Shown here: in pieces, positions 1-5,869 of the stretch | Numbering within the stretch: the first letter of the stretch is position 1 | Layout: the number at the start of each line of letters is the position of its first letter | Assembly (NCBI GenBank): GCA_947169395.1 | Contig: CAMVPJ010000027.1 | Span: 1 to 14,559 of the forward strand | Length of the DNA: 14,559 nt | Direction: 5' to 3' | Origin: an uncultured Caryophanales bacterium | Lineage (GTDB): Bacteria; Bacillota_I; Bacilli_A; RF39; UBA660 | The notes under the pieces: generated by a model | The model's database searches: none | The model's input: only the letters and a program-made list of their open reading frames with translations | Told to the model about the DNA's origin: nothing | Translations under genes and position numbers: made by a program

Positions 1-87
1 ATTTGTTATTTTATATTATTTATAATTAATATTGTATTTATTATTGGTAGTAATTATAATCCTTTTATTTATTTTAGATTCTAATTA

Positions 88-96
88 TGTTATAAT
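88..96 (+). promoter_or_regulatory. Extended -10 promoter of the LCP gene
   Basis: TGT followed by TATAAT at 91-96 forms an extended -10 element; no good -35 is visible 17 bases upstream. The predicted transcript starts near 103, after an upstream in-frame TTG at 32 and before the ATG at 122. This supports the ATG as the true start. Confidence 0.6.
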
Positions 97-121
97 TTAT
101 AAAGAAGAAAAGAGGTTTAAA

Positions 122-1531
122 ATGAAAAAAATATTTAGTTTAATAGGTTTGGTTGCCAGTATAATTTTAATTGCTTTTATTATTACTTTAGGTATATTAC
201 CAACTAAATATTTATTAATAATTATTGGTATATTATTAGTTATTAATCTAATTGGATTTTTATTTATTACTAGAAAAAATATTATATGTACTATTATTGG
301 TTTCTTAATAGTAATATGTTTATGTGTTGGTTCTGGTATTGGTATTTATTATGTTAATACTACTAATAAATTATTTAGTAATTTAACTGAAGTAAAAGAA
401 AAAAGTTTATATTATGTAGTTATTAATAAAAGTAGTAATTATAAAGAGTTAAAAGATCTTAATAATAAATTAATTGGTACTATGAAAAGTGATGCTGAAA
501 ATTATAATAAAGCTTTAAATGAAATAGATAAGACTATTAAGGTTACTCATAAAGATTATGATAATTCATTTAATATGTTTACTGGATTACTTGATAATAG
601 TTTGGATGGTATTTTAATTAATTCTAATAATTATGAAATTATTTGTGAAAATAATGAAACTATTAAAAATGATACAAAAGTATTAGATGAAATAAGTATT
701 GATGTTATTAAACAAAAAGAAAAAGAATATAAGAATAGTAAGGGTACTTTTAGTGTATTAATTAGTGGTATTGATACTAATGGTAATATTAGTAAAGTAT
801 CAAGAAGTGATGTTAATATTATTATGACTGTTAATCCTAATACTCATGAAATATTATTAACTAATATTCCTAGAGATATGGAAGTTAAATTACATGGAAC
901 TGAAGGATTAACTGATAAATTAACTCATGCTGGTATATATGGTGTAGATATGACTAAAAGTACTTTAGAAGACTTTTTAGAAACAGATATTAAATATTAT
1001 GTTAGAGTTAATTTTGATAGTGTAGTAGAAATTATTGATACTATTGGTGGTATTGATATTAATAATGATGTTACATTTAGTTCTGGAGGATATACATTTA
1101 ATCAAGGAACTATTCATTTAAATGGAAAACAAGCATTAGTTTATTCAAGAGATAGATATCATCAACAATCAGGTGATTGGAGTAGAGGACAACATCAAAT
1201 GTTAGTAATCCAAGGTATTATTAATAAGATTAGTCATAGTACTGAATTATTAACAAATTATGCTACTTTAGTTGATCAAATTAGTTCTTTTGTACAAACT
1301 AATGTAGAAGATTCTTTAATAAAAGAATATGTTAAAAAACAATTAAATGATATGAGTAGTTGGAATGTATATAATAATGCTGTTGCGGGTACTGGATTTA
1401 GTTATCAAGAAACTTATTCAACTCCAGGAATCGCTTGTTATGTTACTCATCCTGAAGAAGCAAGTAGAGCTTATTCATCTAGATTAATTAATGGAATACT
1501 TAATGGAAAAGAGTATGAAAATATCAAATAA
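122..1531 (+). CDS. LytR-CpsA-Psr (LCP) family cell-wall polymer ligase
   Basis: This is a 469-residue membrane protein of the LCP family. Family members transfer undecaprenyl-phosphate-linked glycopolymers, such as teichoic acids or capsule, onto peptidoglycan outside the membrane. Three hydrophobic segments lie near residues 5-26, 30-49 and 54-77, followed by a long extracellular part. The LCP core is recognisable: the SGIDTNG stretch (Asp218), RSD (Arg228), the IPRD motif (Arg251, Asp252), then DKLTHAG, YYVRVNF and IGGIDI, and later the YSRDRY segment. These Asp/Arg residues bind the pyrophosphate in characterised LCP proteins. The frame is open back to a TTG at 32. I chose ATG at 122 because AGAGG lies just upstream and a TATAAT promoter falls between the two starts. 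The next gene is a second wall-modifying enzyme, which fits an envelope cluster. The polymer substrate cannot be told from the sequence. Confidence 0.9.
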   Translation: MKKIFSLIGLVASIILIAFIITLGILPTKYLLIIIGILLVINLIGFLFITRKNIICTIIGFLIVICLCVGSGIGIYYVNTTNKLFSNLTEVKEKSLYYVVINKSSNYKELKDLNNKLIGTMKSDAENYNKALNEIDKTIKVTHKDYDNSFNMFTGLLDNSLDGILINSNNYEIICENNETIKNDTKVLDEISIDVIKQKEKEYKNSKGTFSVLISGIDTNGNISKVSRSDVNIIMTVNPNTHEILLTNIPRDMEVKLHGTEGLTDKLTHAGIYGVDMTKSTLEDFLETDIKYYVRVNFDSVVEIIDTIGGIDINNDVTFSSGGYTFNQGTIHLNGKQALVYSRDRYHQQSGDWSRGQHQMLVIQGIINKISHSTELLTNYATLVDQISSFVQTNVEDSLIKEYVKKQLNDMSSWNVYNNAVAGTGFSYQETYSTPGIACYVTHPEEASRAYSSRLINGILNGKEYENIK

Positions 1532-1532
1532 G

Positions 1533-1561
1533 TTGATTTTTTAGTGATTTTTTAGTATAAT
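1533..1561 (+). promoter_or_regulatory. Promoter of the L,D-transpeptidase gene
   Basis: TTGATT at 1533-1538, a 17-base spacer and a perfect TATAAT at 1556-1561 make a good sigma-A-type promoter immediately after the LCP stop codon. The expected start site, near 1568, lies inside the following hairpin. Confidence 0.7.
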
Positions 1562-1597
1562 GTGTTAGCCATTGAGTGAGTTGGTTAACACTTTTAT
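1562..1597 (+). terminator. Hairpin and T-run, probable LCP terminator overlapping the next promoter
   Basis: GTGTTAGCC at 1562-1570 pairs with GGTTAACAC at 1583-1591 (nine pairs, one G-U), followed by TTTTATTT. It probably ends the LCP transcript. Transcripts from the 1533-1561 promoter would start within the left arm, so the hairpin would be incomplete in them. Confidence 0.5.
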
Positions 1598-1613
1598 TTA
1601 AGAGGGGATTTGT

Positions 1614-2627
1614 ATGAAAATTAGTAAATTAAAAACATATGGACTTGCATTACTTGCAGGAACTGTAGTAGTTGGTGCAGCTAAATCTGGTATGGCAAAA
1701 GAAACATCTGCAAATGTTGTTTTACCTAGGGAAACAGTTACAGCTAATGTTACAAGTGAAGGAGTACCTGTAGAGAATGGAGTAATTTTAGGTAATGAAG
1801 AAGGTGTTTCATTAGAAGCATTTACTGAAGAAGTAGAAAAAGAAGATGAATTACCTTATACAGTAAGTCCGGCGGTAGTTTCTACTACAGGGTTAAATGT
1901 TAGATTTGATCCATCTACAGATAGTACTATTCTTGGTACAGTAACACCTGGATTTAAATTTGAAAAAATTGAAGATGTAGGTGACTGGGATAAAGTAGAA
2001 TACTATGGACAATATGTATATGTTCATGATGATTATACTGAAGATACATATATGGTAAAAGGAACTCCAAAAAGAGTAATTTATTCTAAATATGAAGTTA
2101 CTTTTACTGAAAAAGATACTGGAGTTGTTAAGACATTAAATCCATATGAAGTAATGTTTGTATATCAAGAAGAGGCTGATAGATTATTAGTTTCAGCTAA
2201 TGGACTTTTAGGTTATATAGATAATAGGGAATATGCTGATTTAAGTGGTACTTACACAGTAGTAGATTTAAGTGATCAAAGATTAGATTTATATAGAGAT
2301 AATGAATTATTATATTCATCACCAGTTACTACTGGAAAAGACTCATCTCCAACAGATGTAGGATTCTTCCCAGTATGGAGTGAAAAACATAATGATTACT
2401 TAAATGGTCCAGGATATCATGTACCTATAACTGACTTCTATGCATTTAGTGGTGGTCAAGGTTTACATGATGCTTCATGGAGATATTCATTCGGTACAGA
2501 AGCATATCACGAAGATGGATCACATGGTTGTGTTAATATGCCTATGGCAACAGGAGATATTGTTAGTGATTTCTTTGAAGAAGCACAAGATAAGGGAGAA
2601 ACTCCAAGCGTATTAGTTAAACAATAA
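1614..2627 (+). CDS. Secreted L,D-transpeptidase (YkuD) with SH3-like wall-binding region
   Basis: The product is a 337-residue exported enzyme that should form 3-3 crosslinks in peptidoglycan or attach proteins to it. A signal peptide spans about residues 1-28, with a likely cut after GMA. A low-complexity acidic linker follows. An SH3b-type domain lies at about 88-140 (GLNVRFDPS is the typical start) and a second SH3-like stretch at about 150-205. The YkuD catalytic domain covers about 213-335. It carries the conserved His285 in GLHDA and the active-site SHGCVN motif, with His304 and nucleophile Cys306, so it looks intact. The start has a strong AAGAGGGGA site at the right distance and its own promoter (1533-1561). 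A strong terminator follows the stop, so the gene is probably monocistronic. Codon use is slightly richer in GGA/ACA than the neighbouring LCP gene. The crosslinking role is inferred from the family. Confidence 0.92.
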   Translation: MKISKLKTYGLALLAGTVVVGAAKSGMAKETSANVVLPRETVTANVTSEGVPVENGVILGNEEGVSLEAFTEEVEKEDELPYTVSPAVVSTTGLNVRFDPSTDSTILGTVTPGFKFEKIEDVGDWDKVEYYGQYVYVHDDYTEDTYMVKGTPKRVIYSKYEVTFTEKDTGVVKTLNPYEVMFVYQEEADRLLVSANGLLGYIDNREYADLSGTYTVVDLSDQRLDLYRDNELLYSSPVTTGKDSSPTDVGFFPVWSEKHNDYLNGPGYHVPITDFYAFSGGQGLHDASWRYSFGTEAYHEDGSHGCVNMPMATGDIVSDFFEEAQDKGETPSVLVKQ

Positions 2628-2655
2628 AAAGGAACTTTTTAGTTCTTTTTTTTTT
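2628..2655 (+). terminator. Rho-independent terminator after the L,D-transpeptidase
   Basis: AAAGGAACT at 2628-2636 pairs with AGTTCTTTT at 2641-2649 (one G-U) around a TTTT loop, and a long T run continues to 2655. Confidence 0.85.
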
Positions 2656-2662
2656 ACATTTA

Positions 2663-2691
2663 TTTACTTACACTTTTAATATTGCTATAAT
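2663..2691 (+). promoter_or_regulatory. Promoter of the paralogous surface-protein pair
   Basis: TTTACT at 2663-2668, a 17-base spacer and TATAAT at 2686-2691, with an upstream TG giving an extended -10. The start site would be near 2698, so the leader is only about ten bases and consists mostly of the AGGTGAT ribosome binding site. Confidence 0.65.
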
Positions 2692-2707
2692 TATTATAGG
2701 TGATGAT

Positions 2708-3646
2708 ATGAAAAAATATGTAATATTACTTTTAATATTATTCTTGCCATTTATGGTAAATGCTGCTACTTGTGATACTGATAAAATAGAAATAAAATCT
2801 ATTGATTTAGTTGAAAGTAGTAATGCTGTTGTTCAAAATAGTGATCCGTTTGCACAAGGAAAAGAAATTAAAGTAGATGTTAGTATGTCTAATGTAGGAG
2901 ATAATGCTAAATACAAATTAATTGTTAAGAATGATTCAGATGAAGATCTTGAATTTAACAAAGATAGTATTAATATTAATTCTCAATATTTAGATTATTC
3001 ATTTGATATTAGTGATAATAATATTATTAAGGCTAATTCTACTAAAGAGATATATTTAAATATTCAATATAAGAAAGAAGTTCCTGATTCTGCTTTTAAT
3101 GAGGGTGTATTTACTAATAATCAAGTAATGAATGTAGATTTATCTAATGAAAGTGTTGATGTAGAAAATCCTAAGACTGGTATCAGTATATTATTAGTGG
3201 CTTTATTAGCTGTTATTGTATTTAGTTTAACTATTATAGTTATAACTACTAATAAAAAATATAGTAAGTTAATGGTTATAATTATTACTCTTATGATGAT
3301 TATTCCTGTTAGTGTTTATGCTTTATGTAAGTGTAGTTTAAAAGTTGATTCTAGAGTTAGAATTGAAAAGAATGTTCAAAGTTTTTGTATAAAAGCTGTT
3401 TCTTCAGATTATTCTAGAATTTATTATTATCCATATGAGAGAGGTATGACTTGGAGTGATTTTATTAATAGTAATTATAATAATATCAGTCTTGGTGCTT
3501 TAGTAAGTGATGAAGAAGGAGTTTTATCAGTTCAATCAGGTGTTTGTTATAATATAGTAAAACTAAATAATATACCTGTTAGTATTAATGATAAGATTAA
3601 AAATAGACATGATGGTTGTTATGAAGAATATGAAAGTGTTTGTTAG
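2708..3646 (+). CDS. Surface protein with internal NPKTG sorting-like motif and second signal-like segment
   Basis: I do not recognise a named family for this 312-residue protein. A signal peptide (about 1-19, cut near VNAA) is followed by an extracellular beta-rich, Ig-like domain to about residue 150. NPKTG at 154-158 leads straight into a membrane segment (about 160-181) and a basic NKKYSK patch. This is the order of a sortase sorting signal, but the protein does not end there. A second hydrophobic segment (about 188-205) ends in VYA, like another signal peptide. It leads to CKC and a roughly 100-residue C-terminal domain that should lie outside the cell. That domain has a YPYERGMTW motif (Gly246-Trp249) and ends in Cys. 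The next gene is a full-length paralog whose ribosome binding site overlaps this stop codon. Topology and sorting are inferred; no sortase is in the window. Confidence 0.75.
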   Translation: MKKYVILLLILFLPFMVNAATCDTDKIEIKSIDLVESSNAVVQNSDPFAQGKEIKVDVSMSNVGDNAKYKLIVKNDSDEDLEFNKDSININSQYLDYSFDISDNNIIKANSTKEIYLNIQYKKEVPDSAFNEGVFTNNQVMNVDLSNESVDVENPKTGISILLVALLAVIVFSLTIIVITTNKKYSKLMVIIITLMMIIPVSVYALCKCSLKVDSRVRIEKNVQSFCIKAVSSDYSRIYYYPYERGMTWSDFINSNYNNISLGALVSDEEGVLSVQSGVCYNIVKLNNIPVSINDKIKNRHDGCYEEYESVC

Positions 3647-3657
3647 GGGATATGATT

Positions 3658-4623
3658 ATGAAAAGAATAGTTTATTTAGTTTTATTAATGGTTTTATTTA
3701 TACCATTTGTTGTTAATGCTGAAACATGTGAAGCTGAAAAAGTTAATATTAAATCAATTGATTTAGTTAAAACAAGTAGTGAAAAAGTTTCAGAACTTAA
3801 ACCTGCAACTGCTGAAGAAAGAGAAATTAATGTAGATTTATCTTTAGCAAATGTTGGAGATGAAGCTACTTATAAAATAGTAGTTGAAAACAAGTCAGTA
3901 GAAGACTATGACTTTGATAAAACTAGTTTAAAAATAGATTCTGATTATGTAACTTATTCTTTTGCATCAGATGATGATTCTACTATTATAAAAGCTAATT
4001 CTACTAAGACATTAACATTAACTGTTAAATATAAAAAAGAAGTGCCTGATAATGTATTAGTTAATGGAGAATATAATGATTCAAATATAATGGATATTAA
4101 TTTATCTAATGATATTATTGTTAATAATCCTAAGACTGGTATGAGTTTGCTAATTGGTTTATTAGTAATTGTATTTGTATTTAGCTTGATTGCATTTATA
4201 ATATCTGGTAAAAAGAGATATGCTACTACAATGGTTTTAGCAATTGCTTCTATATTAGTAATTCCTATGACAGTTAATGCTATTTGTAAATGTCAATTAA
4301 AATTAAATTCTAATGTTAAAATAGTTAAAGTATTTACTTATAAAGTTGACTATGTAAATTGTCGTTTACAAGACACTCAATATTTCCCATATGAATATGG
4401 AATGACTTGGAGAGAGTATTTTGAAAGTGATTATTATAGAAATGTTAATTATGAAGATAAATTAACACCTGAAATTATAAATGATGACAGACATTTCTTT
4501 TTAGAAAATTATTTATGTGACAATGCATATAACCTAGATTGTAAAAATTATGATATTGATTTAGATGATGTAATTGTTCCATCATTTATAGGATATTATC
4601 AAATAGGAGATTATATTTGTTAA
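3658..4623 (+). CDS. Paralogous NPKTG surface protein, second copy
   Basis: This 321-residue protein is a tandem paralog of the preceding gene and shares every architectural element. It has a signal peptide ending VNAE, an Ig-like outer domain and NPKTG at 157-161 followed by a membrane segment and GKKRY. A second signal-like hydrophobic segment ends VNAICKC, and a C-terminal domain carries YEYGMTW (Gly248-Trp251) and a final Cys. The two are clearly similar through residue 210 (for example KSIDLV, YKKEVPD, NPKTG). The C-terminal domains are much more divergent outside the GMTW region. I chose ATG at 3658 because AGGGGAT, overlapping the upstream stop codon, sits at the right distance; ATG at 3652 is too close and TTG at 3640 lacks a site. 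The overlap suggests translational coupling and joint expression. The function is unknown. Confidence 0.75.
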   Translation: MKRIVYLVLLMVLFIPFVVNAETCEAEKVNIKSIDLVKTSSEKVSELKPATAEEREINVDLSLANVGDEATYKIVVENKSVEDYDFDKTSLKIDSDYVTYSFASDDDSTIIKANSTKTLTLTVKYKKEVPDNVLVNGEYNDSNIMDINLSNDIIVNNPKTGMSLLIGLLVIVFVFSLIAFIISGKKRYATTMVLAIASILVIPMTVNAICKCQLKLNSNVKIVKVFTYKVDYVNCRLQDTQYFPYEYGMTWREYFESDYYRNVNYEDKLTPEIINDDRHFFLENYLCDNAYNLDCKNYDIDLDDVIVPSFIGYYQIGDYIC

Positions 4624-4648
4624 AAAAGAACTCAATTGAGTTCTTTTT
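4624..4648 (+). terminator. Rho-independent terminator after the surface-protein pair
   Basis: AAAAGAACTC at 4624-4633 and GAGTTCTTTT at 4638-4647 form a perfect ten-pair stem around AATT. Its flanking A and T runs could also let it work on the other strand. Confidence 0.88.
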
Positions 4649-4699
4649 ATATTATCACCATTATTATTATATTATTAATTTATAATAATAAATATTTTA

Positions 4700-4728
4700 T
4701 TGATTTTTGTTCTTTAAAATATTAATAT
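4700..4728 (+). promoter_or_regulatory. Possible promoter of the four-helix membrane protein
   Basis: TTGATT at 4700-4705 is followed after 17 bases by TAATAT at 4723-4728. The -10 is a weak match in an extremely AT-rich stretch, so other positions are possible. Confidence 0.35.
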
Positions 4729-4747
4729 ATATATCAGGTGAATAAAT

Positions 4748-5380
4748 ATGAGAAAGTATAAAGAAGAAATTAAAGAAGAATTTAAAAATAATAGTATAGT
4801 ATTATCATTTGCATTATGTATTATTGTAATTGGAATATTATCAATATTTTTTAAAACAGGTTCTACATTATTAATAGGAATTGCTATATCTGGTTTATTA
4901 TTAACAATAATACAATGTATAAGTGAAGGGAATACTTTATTAAATATATTACCAGTATTTACTTTATTAATATTTGGTTTTTTTGAAAAATCTATTGCAA
5001 AGATTCCTGTTATTAATTTATTAGTAGATGATAATATTTGTTATTTTATAATTTTTCTTTCTTTAGCTATTACATTCTTTACTCAGTCATATAAAAATAT
5101 TATTTATAAGCATAAAGTAAGAGAACAATTAGTTAATTATAATAAAGAGAAAAATAGTATTGTATATAATCAATTAGAAGTATTAAAAAAAATATCTGAA
5201 ATGACATATGAAGCTAGAAATAAATCAAGTGATAAAGATGCTTTTAAAGATTTAATAAATTATATTGATCAAGAAGTGTTTGTTAGTAATGTAAAAAATA
5301 GTTTAATTAATACCGGAAATAGTAATTATAATATAGATGAAGTAGAGGAGTCTATTAAATTAAATAGTAAGAATAAATAA
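4748..5380 (+). CDS. Four-helix membrane protein of unknown function
   Basis: I do not recognise this 210-residue protein. It begins with a short charged N-terminus (residues 1-15, Lys/Glu-rich) and has four hydrophobic segments near 17-35, 40-58, 64-80 and 96-113. A polar, probably cytosolic tail of about 95 residues follows. The tail is Lys/Asn/Glu-rich with a helical, possibly coiled stretch around 128-160. There is no signal peptide, catalytic motif or known ligand site. AGGTGAAT sits at normal distance from the ATG. No terminator follows its stop. The first small-RNA promoter starts within five bases, so transcripts of this gene would probably run through that RNA and end at its terminator (5451-5479). 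Any functional link to the neighbouring peptide/RNA loci is speculation. Confidence 0.7.
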   Translation: MRKYKEEIKEEFKNNSIVLSFALCIIVIGILSIFFKTGSTLLIGIAISGLLLTIIQCISEGNTLLNILPVFTLLIFGFFEKSIAKIPVINLLVDDNICYFIIFLSLAITFFTQSYKNIIYKHKVREQLVNYNKEKNSIVYNQLEVLKKISEMTYEARNKSSDKDAFKDLINYIDQEVFVSNVKNSLINTGNSNYNIDEVEESIKLNSKNK

Positions 5381-5384
5381 TTTA

Positions 5385-5393
5385 TGTTATAAT
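5385..5393 (+). promoter_or_regulatory. Extended -10 promoter of small RNA A
   Basis: TGT followed by TATAAT at 5388-5393 is an extended -10. The same bases recur in front of small RNA B at 5656-5664. No clear -35 is seen. Confidence 0.65.
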
Positions 5394-5399
5394 AAATAT

Positions 5400-5480
5400 G
5401 AGGAACATTTAATTTTTGTATGTTAAGTGTTACCTATTATTAATGGTGTACCTAACTAGCAATAGTTAGGCTTTTTTTTA
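5400..5480 (+). ncRNA. Small RNA A, candidate type I antitoxin
   Basis: This is a predicted ~80-base RNA with its own promoter and no open reading frame. A 5' hairpin pairs AACATTTAA with TTAAGTGTT (one G-U). The 3' end is a terminator with CCTAACTA at 5451-5458, a GCAA loop, TAGTTAGG at 5463-5470 and a T run. It converges on the minus-strand peptide gene at 5478-5558. It also carries ACCTAACTA, which recurs in direct orientation at 5584-5592 and is therefore complementary to the leader of the peptide mRNA. This matches the direct-repeat logic of Fst/par RNA II. The RNA itself is inferred, not shown. Confidence 0.6.
5451..5479 (+). terminator. Terminator of small RNA A
   Basis: An eight-pair stem, CCTAACTA/TAGTTAGG, closed by a GCAA tetraloop and followed by C and eight T. 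It may also end transcripts of the upstream membrane-protein gene. Confidence 0.85.
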
Positions 5481-5558
5481 TTTTAGAATTACAAATAGTA
5501 ATACTAAATGTAGAAGGATGATTATAATCAAAACTGATATTAATCTATCTTTAAACAT
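5478..5558 (-). CDS. Small hydrophobic peptide A, candidate type I toxin
   Basis: The gene encodes a 26-residue peptide beginning MFKDRLIS and ending LLFVILK. A single unbroken Leu/Ile/Val helix fills about residues 7-25, with charge only at Lys3, Asp4, Arg5 and the final Lys. Such peptides in type I toxin-antitoxin systems insert into the cell's own membrane. I chose the inner ATG (5558) because GAAGGTGAT lies eight bases upstream; the in-frame ATG two codons earlier (5564) is too close to the site. Peptide B (5744-5824) is nearly identical. The five base differences give three conservative changes and two silent ones, which argues that the frame is translated. It does not show the Pro and Val-Gly core of Fst-family toxins and I cannot place it in another named family. 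The toxin role is inferred from size, composition and locus layout. Confidence 0.65.
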   Translation of the reverse strand: MFKDRLISVLIIIILLHLVLLFVILK

Positions 5559-5602
5559 AAGCATCACCTTCTTAAGAGGTATCACCTAACTAATTAAATG
5601 CT

Positions 5603-5616
5603 CCTATAGTATTATA
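5603..5616 (-). promoter_or_regulatory. Promoter -10 and start region of peptide A mRNA
   Basis: On the minus strand TATAAT occupies 5616-5611 and a start is expected near 5604. The leader begins AGGAGCATTTAAT, almost the same as the first bases of small RNA A on the other strand. The leader of about 45 bases can fold into a CATTTAA/TTAGGTG helix, followed by only four pairs over the ribosome binding site. Confidence 0.5.
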
Positions 5617-5655
5617 TTGATTATTTTAAATTAATTATTAAAAAATATTCATTTA

Positions 5656-5664
5656 TGTTATAAT
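5656..5664 (+). promoter_or_regulatory. Extended -10 promoter of small RNA B
   Basis: TGT then TATAAT at 5659-5664. The bases from TTTATG through AGGAACA match copy A exactly. Confidence 0.65.
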
Positions 5665-5670
5665 AAATAT

Positions 5671-5745
5671 GAGGAACACTTAATCGTGGTAGTTAAGTGC
5701 TACCTTTTGGTTAGACACCTAACTATTTAGTTAGGTGCTTTTTTT
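5671..5745 (+). ncRNA. Small RNA B, candidate type I antitoxin
   Basis: This is a predicted ~75-base RNA. Its 5' hairpin pairs AACACTTAA with TTAAGTGCT (one mismatch). The T-to-C change relative to copy A turns a G-U pair into G-C, which supports the fold. CACCTAACT at 5716-5724 pairs with AGTTAGGTG at 5729-5737 as the terminator. CACCTAAC also recurs at 5849-5856, so the RNA can pair with the peptide B leader; GGTTAGA just before it resembles GGTAG before the second repeat. The 5' loop differs strongly from that of RNA A, as expected if each RNA prefers its own mRNA. Existence and role are inferred. Confidence 0.6.
5716..5745 (+). terminator. Terminator of small RNA B
   Basis: A nine-pair stem, CACCTAACT/AGTTAGGTG, with an ATTT loop followed by GC and seven T. 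Read from the minus strand there is no T run after the stem, so the peptide mRNA may run on through the RNA region. Confidence 0.85.
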
Positions 5746-5824
5746 ATTTTAGAATTACAAATAGTAATGCTAAATGTAGTAGGATGATTATAATCAAAAG
5801 TGATATTAATCGATCTTTAAGCAT
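5744..5824 (-). CDS. Small hydrophobic peptide B, candidate type I toxin
   Basis: This is a 26-residue peptide starting MLKDRLIS and ending LLFVILK, identical to peptide A at 23 of 26 positions (Leu/Phe2, Leu/Val9 and Ala/Val19 differ). It is one hydrophobic helix with a charged N-terminal LKDR and a single His near the middle. The ribosome binding site is a perfect AAAGGAGGTGAT, eight bases before the chosen ATG. In the mRNA, ACCTCC (5846-5841) can pair with this GGAGGT (5837-5832) across an AAA loop and would hide the site. Copy A has both a weaker site and a weaker hairpin, so the two features change together. Such self-occlusion is typical of Fst-type toxin mRNAs. The family is not recognised, and a membrane toxin role is inferred. 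Confidence 0.68.
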   Translation of the reverse strand: MLKDRLISLLIIIILLHLALLFVILK

Positions 5825-5869
5825 AAGCATCACCTCCTTTGGAGGTAGCACCTAACAATTAAAGGTTCC

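Larger units (their letters stand above)
5381..5615. repeat. Tandem repeat element, copy A (peptide/antisense-RNA locus)
   Basis: This copy aligns with 5652-5880, an offset of 265-271 bases with small indels. Each copy holds a + strand promoter, a 5' hairpin, a terminator, a minus-strand 26-codon frame, its leader and a minus-strand promoter. The peptide-coding 81 bases are 76/81 identical without indels, while the RNA and leader parts have diverged more. The ends of each copy are imperfect inverted repeats that include the promoters and the first bases of both transcripts. Confidence 0.9.

Noticed and set aside
32..121. Extension of the LCP protein by 30 residues from a TTG
   Set aside because: No ribosome binding site precedes the TTG, and a strong extended -10 promoter and AGAGG site lie between it and the ATG at 122.
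3640..3657. Earlier starts (TTG 3640, ATG 3652) for the second surface protein
   Set aside because: TTG lies inside the upstream gene without a site and ATG 3652 is only two bases after AGGGGAT; ATG 3658 is well spaced and starts a normal signal peptide.
5400..5745. Riboswitch or attenuator leaders
   Set aside because: Each + strand hairpin and terminator pair is followed by the minus-strand peptide gene rather than a + strand gene, and the second copy ends 200 bases before the next promoter, so no gene is under its control.
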